A DNA stretch of 64,000 nt from Sulfurospirillum diekertiae (GCF_002309535.1 NZ_CP023275.1:1612001-1676000), one strand, 5' to 3'. Shown: positions 36,183 to 48,062, counted from the stretch's first letter. The notes: generated by a model from the sequence alone, not told the origin. Made by a program: numbers and translations.

Positions 36183-36183
36183 G
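36163..36183 (-). promoter_or_regulatory. HAIR-like operator for HspR
   Basis: On the minus strand CTTGACA-N7-ACTCAAT, 11 of 14 matches to the HspR consensus CTTGAGT-N7-ACTCAAG with exact spacing. It overlaps the -35 box. The hspR gene is in this window at 55 kb. Confidence 0.65.
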
Positions 36184-36212
36184 TAGTAACTAAAAAGAGC
36201 ATGGGTATAGGG

Positions 36213-36224
36213 TTTACATGTAAA
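36213..36224. repeat. Palindrome TTTACATGTAAA, copy 10 (intergenic)
   Basis: Perfect; 30 bp upstream of the hrcA HAIR-like site, between hrcA and the small HTH pair. Confidence 0.95.
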
Positions 36225-36284
36225 GGCAAAGCCCTCTAAAAGGGCATAGTGATTTAATATGGAAAAGTTTAAAAGAAGTAGAAA

Positions 36285-36455
36285 TTAACGAATGGGATGT
36301 TTAAGACGTTTTTTATTGCGCATTAAGAGAAGTTTGATGAAATGTTTGATTTCGCCTTTACTCTCTTTGAGCTTGGAGAAAAAAGTTTCTTTTTCAGTAA
36401 TGGTAGTGAAGATGTCATTTAAAGCTTGTCTTTCATTTTGGGACAACGTACTCAC
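36285..36455 (-). CDS. small basic protein overlapping the HTH gene
   Basis: 56 aa, GTG start whose GTGA overlaps the TGA of the upstream HTH gene, so it is probably made by translational coupling. Visible peptide: VSTLSQNERQALNDIFTTIT then EKETFFSKLKESKGEIKHF and a basic tail IKLLLMRNKKRLKHPIR. Predicted two-helix protein with an acidic first half and strongly basic end. No known family recognised. The coupling to a regulator suggests an accessory or antitoxin/partner role, but this is inference. Confidence 0.65.
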   Translation of the reverse strand: MSTLSQNERQALNDIFTTITEKETFFSKLKESKGEIKHFIKLLLMRNKKRLKHPIR

Positions 36456-36700
36456 TTTTCATCCTTTAGTTCATGTGCTATGCGTTGAATTAAACGCAAG
36501 GCATCGCCCTCTTCCAGTTCACCAAGCATTTTAAAAATAGCTGATGCTGCTTGAGGTTGTGAATTACCAAGTTTCCAGTCTTGGTACGTTCGCATCGATA
36601 CACCCAATTTATCTGCCATCTCACGCTGAGAAATCTTCTTGCCTAAAAATTTAGACTCAACAGCATTATGAAGGAGATTAAAAATATCGTTTGTTTTCAT
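36452..36700 (-). CDS. small XRE-type helix-turn-helix regulator
   Basis: 82 aa. The central HTH is clear: KISQREMADKLGVSMRTYQDWKLGNSQPQAASAIFKMLGEL, i.e. the phage-repressor/XRE pattern. It is followed by a short helical tail. The target is unknown. It is read from a TATAAT-rich region on the minus strand, upstream of a 56-codon gene and the hrcA operon. A lone XRE regulator plus a small overlapping gene can resemble a toxin-antitoxin pair, but no toxin fold is visible. Confidence 0.82.
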   Translation of the reverse strand: MKTNDIFNLLHNAVESKFLGKKISQREMADKLGVSMRTYQDWKLGNSQPQAASAIFKMLGELEEGDALRLIQRIAHELKDEK

Positions 36701-36950
36701 GTATAGGATTCTAGCTAAGGCTGGTTTAATTATACATAAATACGATTATTTTATAAGTTATTATATCTAAAAAATATCATTTTAGTGTATTTTTACTACA
36801 TAATTTTGTTAAAAAATACTTTTATTTAAGTTTTTTACTCATTTAATGTTTATTTTTATACAGTTTTACGTATATTATATAGAAAAATATTGAAAGAGTA
36901 AAACATAAGAGTTAATTTAGATACTTAGATGTTAATGTGGTTAAAGCAAT

Positions 36951-36962
36951 TTTACATGTAAA
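36951..36962. repeat. Palindrome TTTACATGTAAA, copy 11 (intergenic)
   Basis: Perfect; flanks T...G. In the AT-rich gap between the HTH gene and the rpsO terminator. Confidence 0.95.
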
Positions 36963-36995
36963 GAGGGGAAAGAAATGAAGGGTAAAAAGAAGAAA

Positions 36996-37020
36996 AGTAG
37001 GATGGAAATTCCATCCTACT
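36996..37020 (-). terminator. Rho-independent terminator of rpsO
   Basis: AGTAGGATGGA / TCCATCCTACT, an 11-bp stem with a 3-base loop, followed on the minus strand by a TTTTCTTCTTTTT run. Confidence 0.9.
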
Positions 37021-37032
37021 GTAAAGCACTGA

Positions 37033-37311
37033 CTATTTTTTATTATCTCTAATAGAAAGCTCTTTAATGATTTTGCTGTATGTTACAAAATCTTTACGTT
37101 TAAGATATTGCATCAATCGTTTGCGTTGACCGACGAGTTTAAGAAGTCCTAGTCTTGAAGAGTGATCTTTTTTATTACTCTGAAGATGTTCTGTTAAATC
37201 AACAATTCTTTTAGAAAGAAGCGCGATTTGTACCTCTGGAGAACCTGTGTCTCCCTCTTTTCTGCCAAACTGACTAACAATTACTTGTTTTTCCGCCGAA
37301 CCTAAAGCCAT
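37033..37311 (-). CDS. rpsO: 30S ribosomal protein S15
   Basis: 92 aa. The start at 37311 is set by a strong AGGAGGT ribosome site and by the family N-terminus (MALGSAEKQVIVSQFGRKEG). Seen: DTGSPEVQIALLSKRIVDLTEHL, KKDHSSRLGLLKLVGQRKRLMQYLKRKD, all typical of S15, which binds 16S rRNA. Divergent from the Rrf2 gene, as in Campylobacter jejuni (from memory). Confidence 0.98.
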   Translation of the reverse strand: MALGSAEKQVIVSQFGRKEGDTGSPEVQIALLSKRIVDLTEHLQSNKKDHSSRLGLLKLVGQRKRLMQYLKRKDFVTYSKIIKELSIRDNKK

Positions 37312-37551
37312 AATGACCTCCTGATTGGTATTTGATTTTTTGCTTTTAAACAAAAGCTTGAAATTGTAGCTAAAAAAATTAAAATTGTCTATGGGCATTC
37401 TGCCATCACCTTCTATCTTCAAAAAAGCTTCTGAGACAACTTCAAGTCTATCAAGGATTTAGGAGTTATTTTCCTAATTAAAGCTAAATATAACGTTTAT
37501 TTAGTACAATATTTATCTTATTTAACCAATAAATATGTTCGAGGGAAAACT

Positions 37552-37956
37552 ATGTTATTAACTAAAGCGAGTGAGTATGCACTGCTATCATTGATTATTA
37601 TTTCTCAAAAGAATAGCCCACAAGATGTTGATACCCTCTCCAATCAACTCGGTATTTCCAAGAGCTTTTTAGCTAAAATCCTTCAAGCGCTTGCAAAAGA
37701 AAACATTCTCAGCTCTTTTAAAGGTGCTCATGGTGGTTTTATGCTTGCACAAAAGCCAGAAAATCTCACACTCAAAATGATTGTCGAATGTGCTGAAAAA
37801 AAGCAAACAATGGTTTTTGAATGTTCTCCTTCAACACAAAAATGCCCTGGTGGCAAAGGGACATACTGTCGTGTTTGGCCAATTCTTAATAAGCTACAAA
37901 CGAAAATTGATCTATTTTTGGATAATATGACACTTAAAGATATTATTGAAATTTAA
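37552..37956 (+). CDS. Rrf2-family regulator with candidate Fe-S cysteines
   Basis: 134 aa. Winged helix (TKASEYALLSLIIISQ, LSNQLGISKSFLAKILQALAKENILSSFKGAHGGFMLA) and three cysteines in the order C-X6-C-X7-C (FECSPSTQKCPGGKGTYC), close to the IscR/NsrR cluster pattern; a further cysteine lies earlier (VECAEKK). So it may sense oxygen, NO or Fe-S status. It lies 9 bases before flhA, which it could regulate or merely accompany. GAGGG precedes the start. Confidence 0.88.
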   Translation: MLLTKASEYALLSLIIISQKNSPQDVDTLSNQLGISKSFLAKILQALAKENILSSFKGAHGGFMLAQKPENLTLKMIVECAEKKQTMVFECSPSTQKCPGGKGTYCRVWPILNKLQTKIDLFLDNMTLKDIIEI

Positions 37957-37965
37957 GGGTGTTGA

Positions 37966-40158
37966 TTGGCTAAAAATCAAAATGCGCTCTTCGCTAGGGT
38001 TATTCCTTACTTAGAGCCTCTTGTCAAAGCAAAAGATCTTACTGTTGTTGTTTTTATCGTCTCTATTATGGCGATTATTATTGTTCCTCTTCCAAGTGCC
38101 ATACTCGATTTTTTCCTAGTTATTTCACTCTCTATTTCCGTTTTGATTATTCTGATTTCGCTTTATATTCCAAGGCCAACCGATCTTTCAACTTTTCCAA
38201 CACTTATTTTGATCATCACACTCTTCCGACTTTCTTTAAACATTGCAACCACGAGAATGATTCTTACCAATGGACATTTAGGGCCTGATGCTGTGAGTGA
38301 AATTGTCTCTAGTTTTGGGCAGTTCGTTGTCGGTGGTAATTATGTCATCGGTGTTGTTGTCTTTACCATTCTTGTTTTAATTAACTTTATGGTCATTACT
38401 AAAGGTTCTACAAGGGTTGCAGAAGTTGCAGCACGTTTTACACTCGATGCGATGCCTGGCAAGCAAATGGCGATTGATGCTGACTTGAATGCTGGCTTGA
38501 TTGATGAAAAAACGGCACGTAAACGTCGCGAAGATATTATTCAAGAAGCCAATTTTTATGGAGCCATGGACGGTTCGAGTAAGTTTGTTAAAGGTGACGC
38601 TGTTGCAGGCATCATCATCACTATTATTAACATTATTGGTGGTTTTTTAATTGGTTCATTCCAACACGGACTTGATCTTGGAACCAGTGCACAAACCTAT
38701 ACCATTCTTACTATTGGTGATGGTTTGGTTTCACAGCTTCCTGCCCTCATTACTTCAACCGCTACAGGTATTTTAATTACGCGTGCCAATAAAGCAGATG
38801 ATGTCAGCTTCTCTGATGGTGCTGTTCAACAACTTTTTGGTGAGCACAAAACACTACTGATTGTAGGTTTTATTTTGGTCTTATTTTCTCTTGTTCCAGG
38901 ACTTCCAACGCTTTCGCTTATGTTTGTTGGAGCTATCTTTTTGGGACTTGGTTATCTTGTCAAACAAACCAATGATGGAAGCTTCTCATTTCAAAAATTC
39001 TTTGCTTCTACTCCTGTTGCTATGCAAAAAGCGAAACAAGAAGCCGACAGTAAAGCACAAGCCAGTGCAGCACCCAAGAAAAGCCCAGAAGAACTACGTA
39101 AAGAAGAAGAAACAACGCTTAATGATATTCTTAAATTGGAAATCTTGGAGCTTGATTTGGGTTATCAACTCATCAAATTGGCTGATCCTGCGCAAGGCGG
39201 TGATCTTCTTGACCGCGTTAAAAGTATGCGTCGTAAAATTGCCTCTGATTTTGGCTATCTCATTCCACAAGTCAGAATTCGTGATAACTTGCATCTAAGC
39301 CCTAATCATTACCAGCTCTTACTAAAAGGTATTGAAATTGGCAATGGGGAAATTTATCCTGATAAATTTATGGCAATGGATAGTGGATTAACGATCGACA
39401 AAGTGCAAGGAATTCCAACTAAAGAGCCTGCATTTGGGCTGGATGCCATCTGGATTGAAGCGGCATTAAAAGAAGATGCCATCATTAAAGGTTACACGAC
39501 GGTTGATCCAGCAACCGTAATTTCAACCCACTTAAGCGAATTAATCAAAAAATATGCCGAAGAGCTTCTTACCCGTCAAGAAGTTCAAAGTCTTATTGAT
39601 AAATTGCAAAAAGATTATCCTGTGGTGGTCAATGACTGTCTCAAAGTGGCCAATGTTGGGCTTATTCAAAAGGTACTTAAAGCGCTTCTTCATGAGAAGA
39701 TACCTATTAAAGATCTTCTTACCATTGTTGAGACCATCAGTGATGTCGCCGAAGTGACCAAAAATGTCTCAATCATTGTTGAGCAAGTACGTGCTAAACT
39801 TTCTCGTGTTATCACAAAGCAATATAAAGATGACAATGGTGTTTTAAAGCTTCTTACATTTAATGCAGGAACTGAACAAAAGCTTTTGGATGCTCTTAGA
39901 GAGCGTGATGGCGTACGTGATCTTGTCCTTAACATTGGTCAAATCAATACACTGGTTAAAGAGTGCAGCGATGAAGCAAGCAAACTACTGCATAAAGGCG
40001 TTGCTCCCGTTGTCATTATTGTTGACCCACTGCTTCGAAAGTCACTTTCTGATATTTTCGAAAAATTTGGACTTGATATCGTCGTTCTCTCCCATGCGGA
40101 GATTGATTCAAGTTCTAAATTTGAAGTCATGGGTTCTATCGAAATAGAAAAGCTCTAA
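37966..40158 (+). CDS. flhA: flagellar export apparatus protein FlhA
   Basis: 730 aa inner-membrane gate of the flagellar type III export system. N-terminal membrane segments (residues about 25-330) include IPRPTDLSTFPTLILIITLFRLSLNIATTRMIL and the FHIPEP-type loop RFTLDAMPGKQMAIDADLNAGLI; a large cytosolic domain follows. The TTG start (TTGGCTAAAAATCAA) is 9 bases after the Rrf2 gene. In Campylobacter and Helicobacter FlhA is also needed for sigma-54 flagellar gene expression. Confidence 0.98.
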   Translation: MAKNQNALFARVIPYLEPLVKAKDLTVVVFIVSIMAIIIVPLPSAILDFFLVISLSISVLIILISLYIPRPTDLSTFPTLILIITLFRLSLNIATTRMILTNGHLGPDAVSEIVSSFGQFVVGGNYVIGVVVFTILVLINFMVITKGSTRVAEVAARFTLDAMPGKQMAIDADLNAGLIDEKTARKRREDIIQEANFYGAMDGSSKFVKGDAVAGIIITIINIIGGFLIGSFQHGLDLGTSAQTYTILTIGDGLVSQLPALITSTATGILITRANKADDVSFSDGAVQQLFGEHKTLLIVGFILVLFSLVPGLPTLSLMFVGAIFLGLGYLVKQTNDGSFSFQKFFASTPVAMQKAKQEADSKAQASAAPKKSPEELRKEEETTLNDILKLEILELDLGYQLIKLADPAQGGDLLDRVKSMRRKIASDFGYLIPQVRIRDNLHLSPNHYQLLLKGIEIGNGEIYPDKFMAMDSGLTIDKVQGIPTKEPAFGLDAIWIEAALKEDAIIKGYTTVDPATVISTHLSELIKKYAEELLTRQEVQSLIDKLQKDYPVVVNDCLKVANVGLIQKVLKALLHEKIPIKDLLTIVETISDVAEVTKNVSIIVEQVRAKLSRVITKQYKDDNGVLKLLTFNAGTEQKLLDALRERDGVRDLVLNIGQINTLVKECSDEASKLLHKGVAPVVIIVDPLLRKSLSDIFEKFGLDIVVLSHAEIDSSSKFEVMGSIEIEKL

Positions 40159-40197
40159 AACAACCAATACACACATCACTAAGCATTAAGGACTTTT

Positions 40198-41223
40198 ATG
40201 AACCACAAAATACATCACCTTTCACACACCGATTTAGATGGCTATGGCTGTCAAATGGTAAGTGCCCATTATTTTAATTCAATCGCTTTTTATAACTCAA
40301 ATTATGGTAAAGAGATCAATGAATGTTTTAATCAAATCTTAAATAACATTCAAACCTCTCCACTACAAAAACATGTCATTCTTATTACCGACCTTAATCT
40401 TACTATGGATCAGGCAAAAGAGTTTGAGTCCAAAGTCAGTATCTGTGATAAAGAGATTATGCTATTTGTTCTGGATCATCACAAAACAGGTCAAGAATGT
40501 GCGGATGCTTTTGAATGGTACTTTTTAGATTCTAGCCGTTGTGCAACTAAAATCACTTATGACTTTTTCAGCGCCCTCTACGGTGCAGACGAGAAGCTAA
40601 GCAAATTTGTTGATGTCGTCAATGCTGTGGATATTTGGCTTGAAAATGAGCCAGAGTTTGAACTAGGAAAAGTATGTATGGGACTCGTTAGTGGCGCTAA
40701 AGAGGTGAACAAAGTGATGTTCCCTGAAGAGAATAGCCACTACATCTTTTCACTCCTAACAAAAGCGCAAGAATACTTTACATGTAAAGATGCTCATATT
40801 GCTTTAGATGATGCCATTCATAACATTAAAAAGCAGTTTTTTGTAACAACCGCGAACAATACGCTCAGCAATTTAGTCTCTGCGTACAATGTCATTTTAC
40901 TCACAAAAAATAGAGAGAGAATGCAAATTATGTATAAAGAAGCCAAGGGAATTTTAACGTACAATATTGGGAATGTTTCTGTTATTGGCAATGACTTTTT
41001 AACCGCCAATCCTGATCTTGACTTTTTTATGGATATTACCTCAAAAAAGACCATCAGCCTACGTTCAAATGGTAAAGTAGATGTCAGTAAAATTGCCGCA
41101 CAAATCGCTAATGGTGGTGGTCACCACAATGCTAGTGGCGGACTTCTCAGCAATTTTAAAGATGCTTTTATCTATGATACTATCAAATCACAAGTGATGA
41201 GTATCATCGCGAATAAAGGATAA
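40198..41223 (+). CDS. DHH/DHHA1-family phosphoesterase
   Basis: 341 aa. Seen: HLSHTDLDGYGCQM (first metal motif), LITDLNLT, LFVLDHHKTG (the DHH motif) and DSSRCATKITYDFF, and the C-terminal DHHA1 RNA/nucleotide-binding GGGHHNASGG. These are the marks of NrnA/RecJ-like phosphoesterases that degrade oligoribonucleotides, pAp or cyclic dinucleotides. Substrate is not decidable. It follows flhA by 39 bases and a 88-aa gene by 2 bases. It carries a perfect palindrome read as FTCK. Confidence 0.85.
   Translation: MNHKIHHLSHTDLDGYGCQMVSAHYFNSIAFYNSNYGKEINECFNQILNNIQTSPLQKHVILITDLNLTMDQAKEFESKVSICDKEIMLFVLDHHKTGQECADAFEWYFLDSSRCATKITYDFFSALYGADEKLSKFVDVVNAVDIWLENEPEFELGKVCMGLVSGAKEVNKVMFPEENSHYIFSLLTKAQEYFTCKDAHIALDDAIHNIKKQFFVTTANNTLSNLVSAYNVILLTKNRERMQIMYKEAKGILTYNIGNVSVIGNDFLTANPDLDFFMDITSKKTISLRSNGKVDVSKIAAQIANGGGHHNASGGLLSNFKDAFIYDTIKSQVMSIIANKG
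40777..40788. repeat. Palindrome TTTACATGTAAA, copy 12 (in the DHH gene)
   Basis: Perfect, 14 bp with C...G flanks; encodes Phe-Thr-Cys-Lys. Confidence 0.95.
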
Positions 41224-41225
41224 TC

Positions 41226-41492
41226 ATGGAAGCCAACAAACTCAAACAAGAGCTCGAGCGTGCGGAAATTGAGATCGAGGAGATGTCAATGCAACTGGCT
41301 GACATGCTTGGTGCTGCACTCTACTTTGCAGGCGCAAAAAAAGAAGATTTACCCAAAGCCATTGATCTTTACCTTAAAGGACTGGATGAAGTGTTTGAGG
41401 ATGAAGACGAAGATAGTGAGATGGGTTTTGAAGAAGTTGTTGAAGTCATTGAATATATCAAAGCTAAAAACCCTAAACTTTTTCAACACTAA
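41226..41492 (+). CDS. acidic small protein of unknown function
   Basis: 88 aa, 2 bases after the DHH gene and so probably co-translated. It starts with a coiled-coil helix (NKLKQELERAEIEIEEMSMQLADMLGA) and has a very acidic middle (EDEDEDSEMGFEEV). No known domain is recognised. It ends the flhA run before a terminator. It may bind the DHH protein or another basic partner, but that is inference. Confidence 0.7.
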   Translation: MEANKLKQELERAEIEIEEMSMQLADMLGAALYFAGAKKEDLPKAIDLYLKGLDEVFEDEDEDSEMGFEEVVEVIEYIKAKNPKLFQH

Positions 41493-41495
41493 GCT

Positions 41496-41518
41496 GTGTA
41501 GAGAACTTTTCTCTACAC
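41496..41518. terminator. Bidirectional terminator
   Basis: GTGTAGAGA / TCTCTACAC with a 5-base loop; a T-run follows on the plus strand. Lies between the acidic protein gene and convergent cmoA. Confidence 0.8.
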
Positions 41519-41519
41519 T

Positions 41520-42230
41520 CTATACCTTTTTTTTAGCGATAAATGTCGCAAAATTTCCCCATTTAAAAATTGTTTCTATCGTTGAAAATCCCGCATTTTT
41601 GAGCATAGCTTTGTTTTCTTCTTCCGTATAAGGAATCAGTACATTTTCTAATGCTTCACGTTTTTGAGCAATTTCAAATTCGCTATAACCTTGCTGACGT
41701 TTAAAATCATAGTAAAGATCTATCATCTGTTTATTGAGTTCTTTATCTTCAAATACAATTTTTTCACTAAAAACAAACAGTCCATTGGGATTGAGCGCTT
41801 GATAAATTTTAGCCACAAAATCTGCACGTTGAAGTGGACGAATAAACTGAAGCATGTAATTGGCAATAACTGCATCCTTGGAGCCTAAATCAACTTGTGT
41901 CATATCTGCTTGTATAAACTCCACTGTTGCCCCATACGCATGCACCTTTTGACGTGCCAAATTGAGCATTGCTTCGGCATTATCAATGCCTAAGAGATGG
42001 TAGCTTTTATCGCTTTTTTTATGGAGAGCCAAGAGTGTATTGGCTGTTGAACAGCCAAGATCGACAATCTGTGCTCCCTCCTTTACATGTAAACAAATCG
42101 TTTTACATGTAAGATCAACGACCTCTTTATAAAAGGGAATTGAGCGCTCAAGCATATCGTCAAAAACGACGGCAACATCTTCATCAAACTCAAATTGTTT
42201 GGTAATTGGTTTGGTAAATACTTTATCCAT
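41520..42230 (-). CDS. cmoA: carboxy-S-adenosyl-L-methionine synthase
   Basis: Makes carboxy-SAM from SAM and prephenate for CmoB (encoded at 20 kb). Seen: MDKVFTKPITKQFEFDEDVAVVFDDMLERSIPFY, the AdoMet loop IVDLGCSTANTLLAL, and ANYMLQFIRP. I use the ATG at 42230 (236 aa), where the family start MDKVF lies; an in-frame ATG at 42251 is possible. It contains two palindrome copies 20 bp apart, in the variable stretch LTCKTICLHVKEGA. Confidence 0.93.
   Translation of the reverse strand: MDKVFTKPITKQFEFDEDVAVVFDDMLERSIPFYKEVVDLTCKTICLHVKEGAQIVDLGCSTANTLLALHKKSDKSYHLLGIDNAEAMLNLARQKVHAYGATVEFIQADMTQVDLGSKDAVIANYMLQFIRPLQRADFVAKIYQALNPNGLFVFSEKIVFEDKELNKQMIDLYYDFKRQQGYSEFEIAQKREALENVLIPYTEEENKAMLKNAGFSTIETIFKWGNFATFIAKKKV
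42082..42093. repeat. Palindrome TTTACATGTAAA, copy 13 (in cmoA)
   Basis: Perfect; encodes Leu-His-Val-Lys. Its centre lies exactly 20 bp from that of the next copy. Confidence 0.95.
42103..42112. repeat. Palindrome core TTACATGTAA (in cmoA), paired with copy 13
   Basis: Matches 11 of 12 bases (TTTACATGTAAG); encodes Leu-Thr-Cys-Lys, the other allowed frame. Confidence 0.95.
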
Positions 42231-42336
42231 TACAATCCATATCCATAGCATTAAATTCTTTTAAATTATAACAAAATATTAGTTAGTATTAAGCATTCAC
42301 TTCTTATACTGTCACTACTTTCGCACAGGTACACCA

Positions 42337-43119
42337 ATGAACAAACAGCTCCAAGAACTTACCGATTTAACGATTAAAGAGATACTTAACCTTGAAATTG
42401 TTTTGCCTGAAATTTACCGTGACATTTTTTATACCAAAGCCAAAGAACTTGGTATCAAAGTGAGTGACATTGATAAAGAAGCCGCTTTGATCTACGCTTT
42501 GCAAAAAATTCAATATATTCAAAATGAGACTGAACGTTCAACATCAGCGCTCAAAGAAAATGTTGTCAATGCACGTATTGCCATTGAAAATAAAGACAAT
42601 ATGGCATTGCAATTTATTGAAAACAATATGATTGAGTTAGAATTCAAAATTGCTTCCTTGCAAGAGGAGCTTTATGTGGACGAGCTCACACGACTTTACA
42701 ATCGAAGATGGCTTTTTGAAAAATTCCTCAAAGACGATCACTTTATCAGTAATGGTCTTTTAGCATTTATTGACATCAACGCCTTTAAAGCCGTCAATGA
42801 CAAATTTGGACATCTTGTGGGTGATAAAGTCTTACATGTCATGGGAAAAGTGCTTAAAAAAGTACACAATACAACTGCTATTCGTTTTGCAGGAGATGAA
42901 TTTTTGATACTTCACAACAGCGAAAATGAAGAAGAAATACATAAAATTTTACATACTGTCAATCTTAACCTCAAAAAAACACCTTTTAAACACAATCAAG
43001 AAATCTTTTATATTGATTTTTCATTTGGTGTTGCACCTTTTAAAGCCAAAGACTCTTTTAAAAGTGTGCTTGAAACAGCTGATCTTAAAATGTACGATTA
43101 TAAGAAGTCATTTAAGTAA
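42337..43119 (+). CDS. cytosolic GGDEF protein with AGDEF active site
   Basis: 260 aa, no membrane segment. The N-terminal 110 residues are helical (two helices around 45-110). The GGDEF domain has DELTRLYNRRWLFE, the metal-binding DINAFKAVNDKFGHLVGDKVL, and the active site AGDEF at 185-189 (first Gly to Ala). AGDEF enzymes are known to remain active, so a working cyclase is possible. The stop overlaps convergent ribF by 22 bases. Confidence 0.85.
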   Translation: MNKQLQELTDLTIKEILNLEIVLPEIYRDIFYTKAKELGIKVSDIDKEAALIYALQKIQYIQNETERSTSALKENVVNARIAIENKDNMALQFIENNMIELEFKIASLQEELYVDELTRLYNRRWLFEKFLKDDHFISNGLLAFIDINAFKAVNDKFGHLVGDKVLHVMGKVLKKVHNTTAIRFAGDEFLILHNSENEEEIHKILHTVNLNLKKTPFKHNQEIFYIDFSFGVAPFKAKDSFKSVLETADLKMYDYKKSFK

Positions 43120-43920
43120 ACTTTGCACGTTCCCAGCTGTTTTCTAGCATCTTTGATGTCTTTTTCGATCTGAAGTTTGAGATCAGCAAGCGTATTGAAT
43201 TTTTGATTATCGCGTAAAAACTCTACAAAAAAGAGTTCAATCGTTCCATGAATTTCCACAAGATTGTGATCTAAGATATGCGTCTCAACCGAAAACTGAC
43301 TATCCGTACTGGTTCGCACACCAATAAACGAAACGGAATCATAAATGCTCTGGGCGATACGTGTACGTGTTGCGTATACACCTTCATGAGGGATGAGATA
43401 CTCTAAGACTTTCATATTCAGTGTCGGAACCAGCTCTTTTTTTCCAAGTCCCTGCCCTGTAATCACATCGCCAGAGATAGCATATTCACGCCCTAAAAAG
43501 CGGTTCGCTTCTTCTAAACGTCCCTCTTGTAAATAAGTACGGATCAAGCTTGAATGCACCGAAATACCGTGGTAACAAAACTCATCGACAATCACCACTT
43601 CGCCATCAAAAAATGTTTTGAGATCTTTTGCGGTGCATGAACGATGTTGTCCAAAGCAAAAATCATAACCGACAACAATCTTTTTAAGATTTTTAAATTC
43701 ATGCTTTAAGAGCGCTACAAATTCAGCTCCACTGAGATGTTTTACTTTGAGAAAATGAAAAAACATGCACGGATACCCTGCATATTCGCTACGCTTAATC
43801 CCCGGTGTTAAATTTGCTTGGTCTTTGTCTATGACAAACAGTGCACCATTTTCACCCAATTGATTAAGAAGCTGCCTATGCCCTACATGAATACCATCAA
43901 AACTACCGATGGCAAGGGTG

Positions 43921-47327
<3,407 letters not shown>

Positions 47328-47338
<11 letters not shown>

Positions 47339-48053
47339 CTTTTTTGATCTCCTCAGTCTGAATGCTTGCTTGTATTGTATCAGGCTCTTCTATCTGCTTG
47401 GGTGCTGTTTCCATCACTTCAGGGGCATTTACATGTAAAGATGTTTCTTCTTGCTCTTCAGCTTTATGTGAACTCTCTTGCGTACTCTCATTAGCATCAT
47501 TGATTTCACTGCTTGGTAACACACTGCTCTCTTCTGAGATGACCGGTGTTTCATCACTTTGAATGTTGGTTTCTTCAAATTGCGCATAAAGTTCTAGCGC
47601 ACCTTTGGTTGCAGCGGAAACTTCGTTGTAACTGCCATCACGGATATGTCGCCAAATATCGCGCCTTACCAAACTTAACACATAACGTCTGTCACCTCCG
47701 ATAACGCGTCCAAGTTCATTACCGCCACATTCATGGCATACAAAATAGGTAATTTTATGTTGTAACGTCTCTTCAGAACGACAATTTTCATCATCAACCA
47801 TCAGCATACTTTGACATTTTGGGCAATAGCACCAAAGTCCAACAACATCGCCTTTTTTATACTTCCAACGCCAAAGCACTTTAAATAAAATGAGTTCACG
47901 AAATTTAAAATATTTTGGGCGCATTAAATAACGAGCGACAAAAGGAAAGGCAACTAAAATAATACAAATAGTAATGGCACCGCTATTGACAATCCACTGC
48001 GGTATGGCGTAAAGTTCACTAATACGTGTTAAAAGGCTCAATATTTTTTCCAA
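47328..48053 (-). CDS. membrane-anchored zinc-ribbon protein
   Basis: 241 aa. One N-terminal membrane segment (about 21-44), then a C-x-C-x2-C motif (LWCYCPKCQSML) and, 38 residues later, a CHEC (FVCHECGGNELG), four likely zinc ligands. The middle (GDRRYVLSLVRRDIWRHIRDGSY) is conserved-looking; the C-terminal 90 residues are acidic and repetitive (EESS, ETS, EEQEE). I do not recognise a named family. It lies between the TauE and folP genes. It contains a perfect palindrome (LHVN). Confidence 0.7.
47428..47439. repeat. Palindrome TTTACATGTAAA, copy 16 (in the zinc-ribbon gene)
   Basis: Perfect; encodes Leu-His-Val-Asn in the low-complexity tail. Confidence 0.95.
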
Positions 48054-48062
48054 AAAAGATTC

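Larger units (their letters stand above)
36701..37032. other. AT-rich intergenic region
   Basis: About 330 bases with no supportable gene; very AT-rich, especially 36721-36900, where promoters for the HTH gene are likely on the minus strand. It also holds copy 11 of the palindrome and the rpsO terminator. Confidence 0.7.

Noticed and set aside
36292..36534. 80-codon plus-strand frame near the HTH gene
   Set aside because: Opposite the 56-codon minus-strand gene and the HTH gene; composition is not protein-like.
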